A stretch of DNA of 64,000 bases from assembly GCA_011009095.1 (NCBI GenBank), contig VTPC01003481.1, positions 29,156 through 93,155 on the forward strand, given 5' to 3'. Every line of letters starts with the position of its first letter. Position 1 is the first letter of the stretch. The notes under the pieces are model-generated. The model did not search any database and was not told the DNA's origin. It saw only the letters and a list, made by a program, of their open reading frames with translations. Source of the stretch: Ignelater luminosus. Its lineage: Eukaryota > Arthropoda > Insecta > Coleoptera > Elateridae. Shown in pieces: positions 48,001 through 59,950 of the stretch. A program made the position numbers and the translations under genes.

Positions 48001-48635
48001 ATGGATTTTTCCGCTTTTGCTATTTGCTGCTCAAAATGATTTTGCAGTTTCTAAATTTATCAATTGTTGTTCTAAGACAGTCTAACTCATTAACGCCCAA
48101 TTTACGTTTTTTCTTCGAATTTTAAAGTGCAAATTACATATGTAGCTTTCAAGGCTTTCTAATGTTCAAGAATGTAAGCAATTTCTTTTGCTAGTTTGCT
48201 AATTAATCAAATATGAGCTGTCATCGTTTCAGGACCCTGTGTAACGGGAAGATGCTCAAAAGTATGCACAAGTCCCGTCCAGACCAATGGTAGATGTTAA
48301 ATCCCGTAGCTCATGCCGCAGACGGGGTGGATTCTCAAATGAACTTACCTAATCTCACACAAAGAGAAGCTCACCGATTTCCAAAGCTCTTATTAAACTA
48401 ATAGATGTTCACAAAAGAGGGCGCCAGCAGTCGTAGATCGAAAGGTTCTGATGGTCGGTCACGCGACTACTCGTGAATCCGACACCCTGTATATAGGCTT
48501 CTTGCGAAACCTCACCCTGTGTGTAACTTACCTCGTGGACGCTTTATTAAGACTCGCTTCAACGTTTCACGATTGAGACTCAACACGAAATAAAAAAACT
48601 GTATAAACATGTGATTTGCCTTAATTAATTTTGAC
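45069..48635. other. AT-rich intergenic sequence, no gene recognised
   Basis: About 3.5 kb without coding motifs. 48230-48500 is less AT-rich and ends in 'gacaccctgtatatagg', resembling one end of a mariner-like MITE; no partner end was found. Confidence 0.4.
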
Positions 48636-48677
48636 AAGGAAGTCCTCTGAAGACTTCCTTCTTTTTCAAAAAAGAAG
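48636..48677. repeat. two adjoining perfect or near-perfect hairpins
   Basis: 'aaggaagtc' (48636-48644) and 'gacttcctt' (48652-48660) form a 9-bp stem with a 7-nt loop. It overlaps a second palindrome 'cttctttttcaaaaaagaag' (48658-48677). The role is unknown; it may be chance in AT-rich DNA. Confidence 0.5.
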
Positions 48678-50750
48678 ATCCAAGAAAGAAATACCAGTTT
48701 AATATTTACTTCTCTCTTGAACAAAGGTATCTGACCTTTAACTGAAATTTAGACTAAGCACCACCGTGCTTTTTAATAGCCAAACGAACAAAGTAACGAA
48801 ATTAGCGCTGCTTATCTGGACCAGAGATCCACTTACAAAGAAAACAAACTGTAAATAATCGACCTTTCTTACATAAAACAATAATAAAAATGGATTAAAC
48901 ACACACCAACAAGAATATAAAAATAACAAAATAACACTACGAAAGAATGTCAATAAAAGGTATGAAGTAATTTCTTCACTGGAGAACAAAGTTGATAAAC
49001 AAATAATGAGAAAATAACAATAAAAACAAGTTATTACAATAAACAAAGAGAAATTATTCTGTTACGTTAAAATTTCAAAATATGGAACAAAAGGCCAAAA
49101 TCTAAATATTAAACCAGTTAAAACAAGATAAACTTGACAATGAATTTTTAAATAGCAACAAATAAACTTTATATCTAATAACAAAGAAAACAGTAGTCAA
49201 AAGTTATTAATTATGTTGCAATAATTTAACAAACACCAGTTAAAATTACCTGGGAACGTTCCTGTTACAAATTAGTTAAAAATATTACTCGTAAATATTA
49301 TAATTCAATGAGAAAATCGAAACTAATCTTGCCTAAGCAAGGCTTTCGTATGGAATATTTCACAAATTCCACGTTCTCCTAGTCTTTTATCAAATGAAAC
49401 AATCAATAAAACTCAGATAAAAAAACAAAACAGATCTTTCTTACTATAACGGCAATCTTTCTTCCAGGTGATATGTGCAGGTCTCTGATTCCCATCGACA
49501 GCAGCTCATTCACGTCCCACCAATGTTCAAGGGAACTTAGGTTTCAAAGAACAATCACTGTTGTTAACAATATCCAAAAAGCACAAGAACAAAATCCAAG
49601 TGTTTATACACAAACTTTAAAAATAACTAAAACCACTTTGAGTCTCAAACTCCAAGATGTAAAACACACAGATCGACGCTTTACGGGGCGGGAAGTTTCT
49701 GTTCTCAACAGATCCTTTAACGTTGTACCAACGGGACCAAAATTGTTGCGTTTATACCCTCTACAATTTTTATTTCCTGGGAGATACCAGCGTAACTGTA
49801 ATTGAAGCAACAACGCTTCCACAATAACAAAGCATTCAAAGCACCGCTTTTCGGTAAACAAACCGGCTTTCCTCCGTGAATAACACGACAAAGAACCGAC
49901 GAAATAGAACTTCTCGAGTCCGATCTCTCTTTTGCTAAGAGAATCACTTAAATCGAATTCGGTTTGCAACCATTTGAGGATTTGTAGGGCTGACGCCGAA
50001 AATTATCCCCGTACGTTGGTTCGAGTACGCAGCTTTTGTCGTACTGCCTATTCTCTCTGCGTCTCCTGTGGCGCAATGTGTACTTACTGGAATGGGGTTA
50101 GAAAGTCAGATGCACGCTCTAACAGGTTAGAAATGCAGGGAGTCTTATGAGACAATGGAAAATTCCACTTTGTAGATTTACCAGCTTGAACCTGACTCAA
50201 TTGAGACTGTGTGACTTTAATTTTTGCAACTAAGGTTCCAGGAATTTTATATTGGAAAATAGCAAAAGGCACGTCTACCGGAGCCCAGAAGTCGAGACCA
50301 CAAAGTTATCAATTCTTTAAAATAACATTGTAGCAAACATTCGTTTATAGAATGAAATAATTTAAATATTACGCGTCAGGAAAACAAATACCTGAACGAA
50401 ATTGAAAGAAAAGGGCGGAATTAGTGCGAATTTGAAAATAACATTACACCTGGGCGATTGAATATACACATAGTGGTCGAAATGAGGCGGTATACGGTGG
50501 TATGGCATACCCATACCGGCACCTTTTATATTTTTTCTGAACACACCTAAACTTATTTCGATAGAAATGCCATACCGGTATGCGTTTGTAGCGACTCGAA
50601 CAATAACACTCTAATTTTATTTGTCTCATAATTTTGTTCTAAGTATATTAGAATTCCTTCATAAATACGGTTCCTTAACGCTTTTGGTTTTTCATTTTAC
50701 CATTCCAGTTTTGCCGTTTTCGAAAGGATGGTGCAGTCAATGATGTGTGA
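48678..50750. other. A-rich then less AT-rich sequence, unassigned
   Basis: 48880-49440 is A-rich and 49440-50280 has higher G+C with open frames on both strands lacking family resemblance. 50480-50600 has two related 'ggtatgccataccggtatg'-like blocks in opposite order, possibly an end of the hAT element that follows. Confidence 0.35.
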
Positions 50751-50754
50751 TGTG

Positions 50755-51745
50755 AAAACACCGATCGCTTCAAAATATTTTTTGACAAATTGTATAGTTT
50801 GCCTAGTGTCTTGCTAAAAAAAGACAATGTACATTACAGCGAATTTAGCCATTTAACTATATTCTATAGTACGTATACTTGAGTTTAAGATCCATTAAAG
50901 CTGTATGGAACAACTACAGAGCTCTGTATTGGCATTTTGACAATGCTTTCAAAGATATTTCAAGACAGAGTAAAGAGAGATGCTCCTGTTCTGGATTGAA
51001 AGAAAGATTAACCAAAATAGGATTTGTCCATACCTTAGGCCTGTTGTATGAAGCACTTTCAGAACTTTTATATTTATCTTTAAAATTACAAAAACGGGAG
51101 AAAACTCTTCCTGGTGCTCATGTCTTGATTTTACGGCAGATTCGTGTGGTGGAATCAATGATACAGAATCCGGATTCATACTTCAAAGAAGTAGAAAGGT
51201 CTATATCCATACTTGAATTTAGTGGTGTGAAATTGCACGATCGTAAAAGAGTGAAAAGAATAAATAGTACACAGTTTTATAGAAGTTTAGCGGAAACTTT
51301 TGGGCAGCGCTTACGAAGGTTTTCCTCGTCACACAGATCTAGAATCGAACCTCACATTTCAGAGGATTATGTTGATTTTATAAAAGCTGTAGAAATATTT
51401 GACCGTAATCAATAGCCACAGGAAGTTAATTTAAAGTACGGTGAGGAAGAAATTAAACAATTGTGTAAAAGGTTTCGACTAACAAACCATGACTATATAC
51501 GAAGTTTTCGGGACTATCTAGAATCCAGTATAAACCTATAAGATTACTAATGAAGACTGTCACTACCTAAGTTGTATCTACTGCCTAATGTGAACAAATA
51601 TTTAGTGCAATAAACATCGTTCACTCTGATTTTGTTCAACCCTGAAGAATACGTCAAGATATGGATGTTATCAGGACGACGGCATGCTAACCATTCAAAG
51701 TGTAGTGCCCGCCAACCTGCAAGTTTTACGTCTGGCTATCAAGCC
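50755..51745 (+). pseudogene. hAT-type transposase pseudogene, C-terminal half (KIAA1586-like)
   Basis: The relic starts at about 50760 with 'HFKIFFDKLYSLPS', then shifts frame into the 178-codon open frame 50879-51415. That frame has 'LRSIKAVWNNYRALYWHFDN', 'FVHTLGLLYEALSELLYLSL', 'VVESMIQNPDSYFKEVERSI' and 'SILEFSGVKL', which match the C-terminal part of KIAA1586-like hAT transposases (family: RTVxAVWxxFxALxxHF ... FxxxLGLMYDALxELxxLSLxLQ). After the stop, frames continue with 'KQLCKRFRLTNHDYIRSFRD' and 'EEYVKIWMLSGRRHAN' near 51640-51700, the family C-terminus. The hAT dimerisation (ERxFS) block is deleted or unreadable, and the N-terminal BED finger and DDE core are missing. Confidence 0.78.
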
Positions 51746-51899
51746 ATATGGAACCATTTTTAGTGACTATTTTTCTTTTATTTTCCTGTTTAATTAATAG
51801 AAACTTTGCTTACTGATTTATTAAATTAATTATTTTGTATATGTAACCCTCTATGAAGAAATCCACCTTAGGACGAAAGTTTTAGGTATTTAGTTCCTA
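51746..51899. other. short AT-rich spacer
   Basis: Lies between the hAT relic and the LINE 3' fragment; nothing recognised. Confidence 0.5.
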
Positions 51900-52765
51900 T
51901 CTCGAATATCTTCTTCTTCTTCGTATGCTCTTATCAGGGGAGCCGTGATCTTTGCTAGCTTTTTTTCTGGTGCTTTTTTTCTATCCATGTGCTCTGTTGT
52001 TCGCTTCCCTGCTAGCTTCTTGTATAGATAAGTTTGTAGCTACTTTTATTTGGTCGCTCCATCTTTTTGGTGATCTTCCTCTTGGTCTAAAACCTTCCAT
52101 TCTCCCATACACAACTAATCGCTCTATGTTGTCAGCGTTTCTCCTAGATATGTCGCCAAGAAATTGCATGATTCTGGAGGCTATGGTTTCACGTAGCCGT
52201 TGCAGTTCATTAACTTCTTCTAGAATTGACCGATTCTCCAGCACCACATTTCCGTTGCGTCAATCTTCCTTTTGTCTTGCGCTTTAAGAGTCCACGATTC
52301 AGCATATTAATGTTGTAATTACTTTTTTTTAGTGTTCACCGCTATGTGCATCCATTTCTTTGGAGACCCTTGGCTGCTCTTTTGGCCATCTCGCATCTTC
52401 GTTTAACTTCATCTGTATATCCTTCATTATTATCTATTAGTGCTTCGAGATATGCAAAGGTGTTTACTACTCGGCATTGTCCTATTTGCGTTATGTCCGG
52501 CCGGTTGTTATTTTTTCTATCTACTATCATAATTTTAGTTTTTCTTAGTTACCAGCAAGTTCGTACTCATTGCTAGTTATTTCTTATCGTGTTATGTTCT
52601 TCTAGTTCTTATTTTGTGTGTGCTAGTAATGCAGTATCGTCCGCGTATCGCAAGTTACTGATTTTAACACTAGCAACCGAGATGCCTCCTGTCCAGTTTT
52701 CCGAGGTTTTTCTCATAATGTATTCTCCATATACATGAAATATCTGCTGATCATCTATTTTACAC
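51900..52765 (-). pseudogene. LINE reverse transcriptase C-terminal fragment, copy 1
   Basis: The minus strand reads 'ISNLRYADDTALLAHTK' near 52640 (the YADD catalytic box, both Asp kept), then 'MIVDRKNNNRPDITQIGQCR' and 'VVNTFAYLEALIDNN' (52342-52530; family: FxYLGxxIxxxG). After a gap in the frame come 'SRIMQFLGDISRRNADNIER' and 'RPRGRSPKRWSDQIK' (51981-52247), the usual C-terminal GRxxxRWxDQIK tail. The N-terminal endonuclease and most of the RT are absent, so this is a 5'-truncated LINE, and the frame shifts at least once. It is repeated at 58409-59135. Confidence 0.82.
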
Positions 52766-52841
52766 CAAAGTTAATCAGATCTTGCTATTTGATTGTTGAC
52801 ATAAGGCCAGAGAAGATCACATACACATATTACGTCCATAC

Positions 52842-53030
52842 AGGGCCGGATTTATCATTACGCAATATACGCAGTTGCCTGGGACCCATCACCGCGAGGG
52901 GCCCACCAGCCCCCTTCAATTTTCAGTTTTATATAGGGATCCCGGATTCTCCAGAGAAATTCCACCAAATCATATAGGGGGGGAAGAAGTTCCACAAAAT
53001 AATCATATAGAACCCAAAGACCCACTAACT
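52842..53030. mobile_element. short insert between 8-bp repeats, hAT-like left end, copy 1
   Basis: 'gtccatac' occurs at 52834-52841 and again at 53031-53038, as an 8-bp target duplication would. The left side reads 'cagggccggatttatc', common at hAT-type ends, but the right side is not its inverted copy. The insert is 189 bp and noncoding. Confidence 0.4.
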
Positions 53031-53149
53031 GTCCATACCGGTAGAAAATATTTGCTACTTCGGCTACTGTATACACATATACCAAATAAATTATTTCAAT
53101 TTTACTTTCAAAACTCGACGTTTATTTTTATAATTTACACCATAGATGG

Positions 53150-53580
53150 CAGTTTATTTCAAATATTTATTATGATATATAGGAAAGCACAGCGTACACA
53201 AAGTTACGTTTTTGTGAGAGGTTTTCCTTTGTACCCTACGTGCTGGCATTTTTCTTGCTTCTCGCGTTTCTCCAAAATGTTGCCTTTTTCATCAAATCTC
53301 ACTTGGTCAGACACACTGGCTTTCGATGTAGATGGCAAGCTGACTGATCTTACCTTCAATACACTTTTTTCGTGCTCCAGTTTGAAAAAGGATAGAACTA
53401 TATTTCTCCTAAATTCCTTTATATAAAAACTTTATCATGAGGATGCGTTTTATTGTATGGCTGTTAACAATGGCCATGTTTAAAATTTTTGTAAATAAGC
53501 ATCAGTATCATTTTTCCTCGTATAGCGATATTGTGCTTTTCCAGCAGCCAATCATGGTGATCAACTCTACCCATATGCTA
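53150..53580 (-). pseudogene. piggyBac-type transposase C-terminal fragment, copy 1
   Basis: The minus strand from about 53578 reads 'VDHHDWLLEKHNIAIRGKKW' and 'YWCLFTKILNMAIVNSHTI', the block following the third catalytic Asp of piggyBac transposases (family: GVDLHDxxLxxYxxxIRGKKWYWxLFxxxxDxAIVNA). Further down, in another frame, 'KQEKCQHVGYKGKPLTKT' and 'LCVRC' are remnants of the Cys-rich C-terminal finger. Frameshifts and stops are present, and upstream domains are missing. Confidence 0.75.
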
Positions 53581-54790
53581 CTTATTGTAGTTTGCTATGA
53601 GGTAGGGATGTAGAACTGATATTTTTTCTTTTTTTTTCTTTGCTCCCACGAAATACAAATGTCATAGGTTCAATTCAAAACTTGCAATTGCAAAGCACAC
53701 ATAAGTATATGTGAGTATCACAGGTTTATACTATTTGGTGTTTGCTTTCATTAAATCATACGGTCGTAATTTTCACAACATAATTAGAAAAACTTTTCTA
53801 ATAGTTTTCTTTCTTCCATTTCGATACTTTTTACCGGTGTTGAGGAAAGTGTAACAGGTATAGGTAAATCTGAGTTCTCAACGATTGAATACCTTAATTC
53901 TCATTACAGTACCCTAGTCTCACAACCTATATATCTGTTCTAACAATAAAAAAGGAAGTTAATTACTTAGCATTCAAATTCCGTTAATAAAAAGTACGTA
54001 CTCACGCGCAGTTTGCAATACCATTTCAGTGGCTTTGGACTTACCTGTAAGAACAAAAGAACTTTATTTGTTCTAAGTAAAACAGATAAACGAAAGTACA
54101 AAACAAATATATATACTAGATTAGTATCAATACAAAACAATTTAAATAGCCAAGACATATTGTCGGCGATGAATTCATAAATGAGCTTCAAAATCTTTTA
54201 AGGCTATAAATTAAGACATAAAACAAATGGGCCTAAACTAAACTGAAGAGCTGTGGGACTTGGCCAATATCTAAGGGCAAGATAACACTTGGTGATAATT
54301 GTCTTCAACACACGTCTTTGTTCACGAATACCTTAAAATCTGGAAAGGAAACAGACAATTCGATTTATGTAGATTTGATAATTAAGTTCACTGAATCGGT
54401 CAATAGTATGAGTTTATCAAATACGCCGATCTTCCGCAAAACTATTCTTTGAACTCACAGAAAATGTGATAGCATTGCATAAACAAGATCGATTGGCTGA
54501 TAACGAGTCAATGCGCTTCGTTTTCCTTTTTGACCCCCGCACTTTCTCGTTTTCAATCGTTCCTCAGATAGCTTCGAAGTGGTTGATTTTTCCCAAGAAA
54601 CATCTCTTAGAATTTAACAATTCCCAGGCCTATGATAAGCCTTACCAGTCGAGTTCAAAAAATATTGAATATGCCGACACAATAATTTAAAAATGCTAAA
54701 AGATATCCAGTGTCATTTATTTATTAAAAATAAAAAAAAAGATTTCTTAAAAAGAGCAATAAATTTGACAAAACAAATCAAGATGTAATA
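53581..54790. other. noncoding part of duplication copy 1
   Basis: No gene recognised. It includes 49 bp (54291-54339) and 31 bp (54596-54626) that copy 2 lacks, and a short (AT)n tract near 54107 that is much longer in copy 2. Confidence 0.45.
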
Positions 54791-55313
54791 GATAGTCTCA
54801 TTCAAACAGGACCACACACTTATTTAAATATTTTAAAAACTACAAATGATAAACTCATGATATTTTAGATTTATGTACCATATTGTCCACCGTTGTCGAT
54901 CGCCTTTTACCATTTCTCAGGCATTATGGAAACACCTTGGTATAGCCACGCCCCAAACCATTTTGCAAAACCTCATCAATCCTATGTTTAAGGACATCAA
55001 AGTTGGCATATCGAATACCGCTTAGACAAATCTTCAGATTGCCAAAACAGTTGAAACCATATGGCTGTAAGTCTGGCGAATATGGTGGCTGGATCCATGT
55101 TTCGATTTGGTTTTGATCAAGCCACTCACGCACCACATTGACAATGTGTGGACGCGCATTGTCATGTGCCGCCATCCAATTTGGAATATTGCAAGCCAGA
55201 AAGTCTCGGTTAACCTCGCCGGTCACAGTCTGTTCTTGCTATAGCGCCCTCTACTGTCTTTGTAATATGCGAACGAACGCGGTCCAACGCGGTCCAGTTT
55301 GAATGGGACTACC
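54791..55313 (-). mobile_element. small mariner derivative with terminal inverted repeats, copy 1
   Basis: The left end 'gatagtctcattcaaacagg' and the inverted right end (from 'gtttgaatgggactacc') match, flanked by TA at 54789-54790 and 55314-55315. It holds only the C-terminal part of a transposase. The right end carries a tandem doubling of 'aacgcggtcc' not found in copy 2. Confidence 0.8.
54873..55240 (-). pseudogene. mariner-type transposase C-terminal remnant, copy 1
   Basis: The minus strand reads 'MAAHDNARPHIVNVVREWLD' (second catalytic Asp in HDNARPH), then 'PPYSPDLQPYGFNCFGNLK' and 'FDVLKHRIDEVLQNGLGRG'. In the third catalytic position the usual Asp is Gly ('QPYGF'). Relative to copy 2 it lacks 27 bp (nine codons) just before HDNARPH, between GTGC repeats, and has a one-base deletion near 54942 that shifts the C-terminal frame. 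Inactive. Confidence 0.82.
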
Positions 55314-55315
55314 TA

Positions 55316-58008
55316 ATATATAAAAGCCAAAAACATAAATATGAAAACATTAAATTTTCCACAATGTCAATAATAAATTTTGACCAAGTAACTTATGGTA
55401 ACGATAAAAAAGAGCCTCTTAAATAAAGATTCTTGAAAGAAAATTTTGTTATCTCATTTGTATAAGTTAAAAAGACAAAGAAGTCACAGACTCTCTCAAT
55501 TAACAACAATAAAAACTTTAGTTTATTAAAATTTTAATCCTAAATTCAACTTAACCTTGGGTATCCATTACTGTAAATCTGCTAAGTAACTTATTTTATT
55601 GTGCAAAACAGAAAAATAACAAATAAAACTATTGAACTAGAAATACCTTGTCGATAACAAACAGTCGATGCCCAATCTGGGGGAAAGCTTCACCAGGTTT
55701 GAAGGCAGTGTGGGGAATTTCTTCTTCAGTTTACTTGACTTAAACGGCTAGCGAAAAGGTCAATGACCCTCACGTACTTTCATATATAAAGGGCCAAAAT
55801 GTTTTATTCACTCACAAAACATTGTTTAAGTACGCAAACACTGGTACGCACTTTCACACCCAATTTCACAAAGCTATTGACAAATGTTTACTGCTGCCAA
55901 TCGAGCTTTAAGACGGAATTACTATTAAACGACAGTTCTTTAATAACTAAAGGTTCCATGCCTTGAATATTACTAATACTTAATGGGTCTTTAAAACGAG
56001 AACAAAAGGTGACGCCGCATTTACAATCTCAACATTTAGTTGGACGAAATTGTGTTAAAATTCTTTGACCTACGAAATACAAACTTGGGAGGTTTTATTC
56101 CCAACTACTAGCAAAATTCTAAAATATTTTCGATTAGATAATCGTAAGTAGCTTAAACAAAGGAATCATTTCCAAAAAGCACTAATGAACTTCCAAACAA
56201 TATGAATTTGCGGTAGAATATTTTGACGATCCGCTAATGCTCGAATGTGGATCTATTCTCTCTCATTGACTGACTCAGCCTGCTCTTGCGCGCTGCCAAT
56301 TTGCACTAAGGCAACTCAACCACGCCTAGCTAGGCGCGACCGTCCAAACGTGAGTAAAACAAAGCCAACAAAACAAACGCTCCTGTCTTTACAATGGAAC
56401 GTTCTTGCTAGTCGCAATCTGTAACGCACTAAGATGACAAAATTAAAAAGCGGGATCACGCAGGAACCATTTATAAACACAACACGCTTCCATATGAGGT
56501 GAAATTGAAATGTAAGTTAACCCACATTAGAACAAGCTCGGCCTGGAACAGCGTCAGCAGGCGCAATTCCATGACATCTGCGCAACTAAAATGCGATATG
56601 TAATTGTTGTACGTTGGTTCATAATCAATTTCAATCAGAAATTTAATAAATGAAGTAACTAAGTATATCTACGGAATCACCAAAATGACATGCAATTTTA
56701 AAATAACATTACATATTTCACGTATAATAAATTGATGAAGAAATTCACAAGTGTAAAAATTAGCTTAATGCTTTAGCTACAGCTTTCCTTTTATTGATAA
56801 TAAATAAGTAAATAATTCTGAAGGTTTTTGCTAAGTACTAGAAACAAAACTAATCTGTCAACTAGTTCATGAATAAATTTATGAATTAACTGATCCGTTA
56901 ACCGACAAACAAATTGACAAGCGTGTAAAACTAGCTTTATACATGACTTTTTATAAATTGAACTTCGATCTCTGCTATTCTGTTCATGTAAAGCATTTTT
57001 TACGTTTTAAAGAGTTCGAGCTTGCTGATTAAAAAACGAAACAATTTAATAAAAGGAAATCGTTTTATTCTGGACCTCGTAGCTTCAGCTACTATTTCAC
57101 TGCTTCAATTCCCGGTAGAGATTTTTGACTTGCTACCCATTGCAATTCACTACTTTACATCTTTGACTCCCACGTGAAGAATCACAGAATTTTGACCTGG
57201 AATTAAATCGAACTTTTTTGTTGAAAATCGGATACTTAACTATCTTAACTATTAACAGAACGCCGAGGATTAGAAAGCAAAATAAATTTCTTTTTAATAC
57301 TACCAAACTGAATGGGATCTGAAAAAAATTTGTCTTACTAACAATTCACTCAAAGGCATACATAGGCACTAGGATCACCCATGGGTGAATTGGCAAATTT
57401 GCCAGCAGAAACTAACTTTAGGCCAGATGTCTAGTCAAAATAATTCAGTTCTAATAGTCAAGATGTAAAATGTACCAACGGATTTTGTTGTTATACAAGC
57501 CAACTTGACCCTGATGCCCATCCATGTTCAAAGGCCTAAAAAAAATTTGATATCCTTAGGAAAAAAACAGAAGAAACGAACAAAGGAATAAAGCGAATTT
57601 TTCAGTACATTAAACAACTTCCTGTTGATCACAGGGTACTACTAATAATAACAAACATATATTTATGGTCTTTTAATTTTGAGTTGAAGATTTAAAATCA
57701 ATTCTTACAGGGTAAGTCAAATCTGCATTTTAAACTTCCGCGCAACTCAATTGCAACTTAATTATTTTTCATCATACTCTAACGCGACGGTCGTTTTGAT
57801 ACGAGCTGTTAAAGGTTTGATGTAGGTGTTAATAATTGTTTCTTTAGTGATCCTCTTTTAATCTGTGGCGTAAAATTAAAATTTCTTATTGAATTATCAT
57901 CTGGCATTAGACATTATTGAAACGATTTCATGGGGAACTGCCTGTAGCTAAACGTTTTTGAAATAGTTCGTTTGCTTGGTTAAAAAGTTTATGAACGCGT
58001 AGTTATCT
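55316..58008. other. conserved unassigned block of duplication copy 1
   Basis: No protein-coding gene recognised. Notable parts are a TATA-type promoter candidate (55783), a GC-richer stretch with the palindrome 'cgcctagctaggcg' (56323-56336), and very high identity with copy 2 from about 56800 to 57620. Confidence 0.4.
55783..55814 (+). promoter_or_regulatory. TATA-type core promoter candidate, copy 1
   Basis: 'tatataaa' at 55783-55790 precedes 'attcactcacaaaac'; an A at 55814 in a 'ctcac' context lies 31 bp downstream, the usual TATA-to-start spacing in insects. Both elements are unchanged in copy 2. No gene is identified downstream, so this is a position-based guess. Confidence 0.25.
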
Positions 58009-58408
58009 NNNNNNNNNNNNNNNNNNNNNNNNNNNNNNNNNNNNNNNNNNNNNNNNNNNNNNNNNNNNNNNNNNNNNNNNNNNNNNNNNNNNNNNNNNNN
58101 NNNNNNNNNNNNNNNNNNNNNNNNNNNNNNNNNNNNNNNNNNNNNNNNNNNNNNNNNNNNNNNNNNNNNNNNNNNNNNNNNNNNNNNNNNNNNNNNNNNN
58201 NNNNNNNNNNNNNNNNNNNNNNNNNNNNNNNNNNNNNNNNNNNNNNNNNNNNNNNNNNNNNNNNNNNNNNNNNNNNNNNNNNNNNNNNNNNNNNNNNNNN
58301 NNNNNNNNNNNNNNNNNNNNNNNNNNNNNNNNNNNNNNNNNNNNNNNNNNNNNNNNNNNNNNNNNNNNNNNNNNNNNNNNNNNNNNNNNNNNNNNNNNNN
58401 NNNNNNNN
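58009..58408. other. assembly gap of 400 N
   Basis: Exactly 400 unknown bases. Copy 2 of the duplication is already inside the LINE fragment where sequence resumes, so the left junction of the duplication is hidden here. Confidence 1.
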
Positions 58409-59135
58409 GCTACTTTTATTTGGTCGCTCCATCTTTTTGGTGATCTTCCTCTTGGTCTGGAACCTTCCATTTTCCCATACACAACTAATCGCTCTATGTT
58501 GTCAGGGTTTCTCCTAGATATGTCGCCAAGAAATTGCATGATTCTGGAGGCTATGGTTTCACGTAGCCGTTGCAGTTCATTAACTTCTTCTAGAATTGAC
58601 CGATTCTCCAGCACCACATTTCCGTTGCGTCAATCTTCCTTTTGTCTTACGCTTTAAGAGTCCACGATTCAGCATATTAATGTTTTAATTACTTTTTTTT
58701 AGTGTTCACCGCTATGTGCATCCATTTCTTTGGAGGCCCTTGGCTGCTCTTTTGGCCATCTCGCATCTTCGTTTAACTTCATCTGTATATTCTTCGTTAT
58801 TATCTATTAGTGCTTCTAAATATGCAAAGGTGTTTATTACTCGGCATTGTCCTATTTGCGTTATGTCCGGCCGGTTGTTATTTTTTCTATCTACTATCAT
58901 AATTTTAGTTTTTTCTTAGTTACCAGCAAGTTCGTACTCATTGCTAGTTATTTCTTATCCTGTTATGTTCTTCTAGTTCTTATTTTGTGTGTGCTAGTAA
59001 TGCAGTATCGTCCGCGTATCGCAAGTTACTGATTTTAACACCAACCACCGAGATGCCTCCTGTCCAGTTTTCCAAGGTTTTTCTCATACTGTATTCTCCA
59101 TACACATCAAATATCTGCTGACCATCTATTTTACA
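58409..59135 (-). pseudogene. LINE reverse transcriptase C-terminal fragment, copy 2
   Basis: Same content as copy 1: YADD region near 59010, 'MIVDRKNNNRPDITQIGQCR' and 'VINTFAYLEALIDNNEEY' (58712-58900), and 'SRIMQFLGDISRRNPDNIER' with 'RPRGRSPKRWSDQIKV' running into the gap. A few residues differ from copy 1 (Asn-Pro for Asn-Ala, Val-Ile for Val-Val). Confidence 0.82.
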
Positions 59136-59212
59136 CTAAAGTTAATCAGATCTTGCTATTTGATTGTTGACATAAGGCCAAAGAAGATCACATACATATA
59201 TTACGTCCATAC

Positions 59213-59403
59213 AAGGCCGGATCTATCATTACGCAATATATGCAGTTGCCTGGGACCCATCACCCCGAGGGGCCCACCAGCTCCCTTCAATTTTCTGTTT
59301 TATGTAGGAATCCCGGATTCTCCAGAAAAATTCCACCAAATCATATAGGGTGGGGGAAGAAGTTTCACAAAATAATCATATAAAACCCAAAGACCCACTA
59401 ACT
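59213..59403. mobile_element. short insert between 8-bp repeats, copy 2
   Basis: 'gtccatac' at 59205-59212 and 59404-59411 flank 191 bp that match the copy 1 insert; the left end here reads 'aaggccggatctatc'. Confidence 0.4.
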
Positions 59404-59519
59404 GTCCATACCGGTAGAAAATATTTGCTACTTCGGCTACTGTATACACATATACCAAATAAATTATTTCAATTTTACTTTCAAAACTCGACGTTTATTT
59501 TTATAATTTACACCATAGA

Positions 59520-59950
59520 TGGCAGTTTATTTCAAATATTTATCATGATATATAGGAAAGCACAGCGTACACAAAGTTACGTTTTTGTGAGAGGTTTTCT
59601 TTTGTACCCTACGTGCTGGCATTTTTCTTGCTTTTCGCGTTTCTTTAAAATGTTGCCTCTTTCATCAAATCTCACTTGGTCAGAAACACTGGCTTTCGAT
59701 GTAGATGGCAAGCTGACTGATCTTACTTTCAGTATAATTTTTTGTGCTCCAATTTGAAATAGGATAGAGCTATATTTCTCCTAAATTCCTTTATATAGAA
59801 ACTTTATCATGAGGATGCGTTTTATTGTATGGCTGTTAACAATGGCCATGTTTAAAATTTTTGTAAATAAGCATCAGTATCATTTTTTCCTTGTATAGCG
59901 ATATTGTGCTTTTCCAGCAGCCAATCATGGTGATCAACTCTACCCATATG
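59520..59950 (-). pseudogene. piggyBac-type transposase C-terminal fragment, copy 2
   Basis: Counterpart of 53150-53580, with the same lesions and a few extra substitutions and small indels. Confidence 0.72.

Larger units (their letters stand above)
52037..58008 (+). repeat. copy 1 of a tandem duplication of about 6.35 kb
   Basis: From 52037 onward the sequence recurs from 58409 in the same order and orientation; the end of the window at 64000 corresponds to about 57673. The offset is 6372 at the start and 6327 at the end because of indels. Differences are a few percent in the first half and fewer in the last 1.5 kb. The left edge of the repeat is hidden by the gap at 58009-58408. Confidence 0.95.

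Noticed and set aside
49473..49805. 110-codon plus-strand frame and its antisense partner
   Set aside because: No recognisable motif, and open frames on both strands suggest low stop density from composition, not coding.
57989..58617. Long minus-strand open frames over the N run
   Set aside because: They are artefacts of translating unknown bases; only the LINE part outside the gap has meaning.
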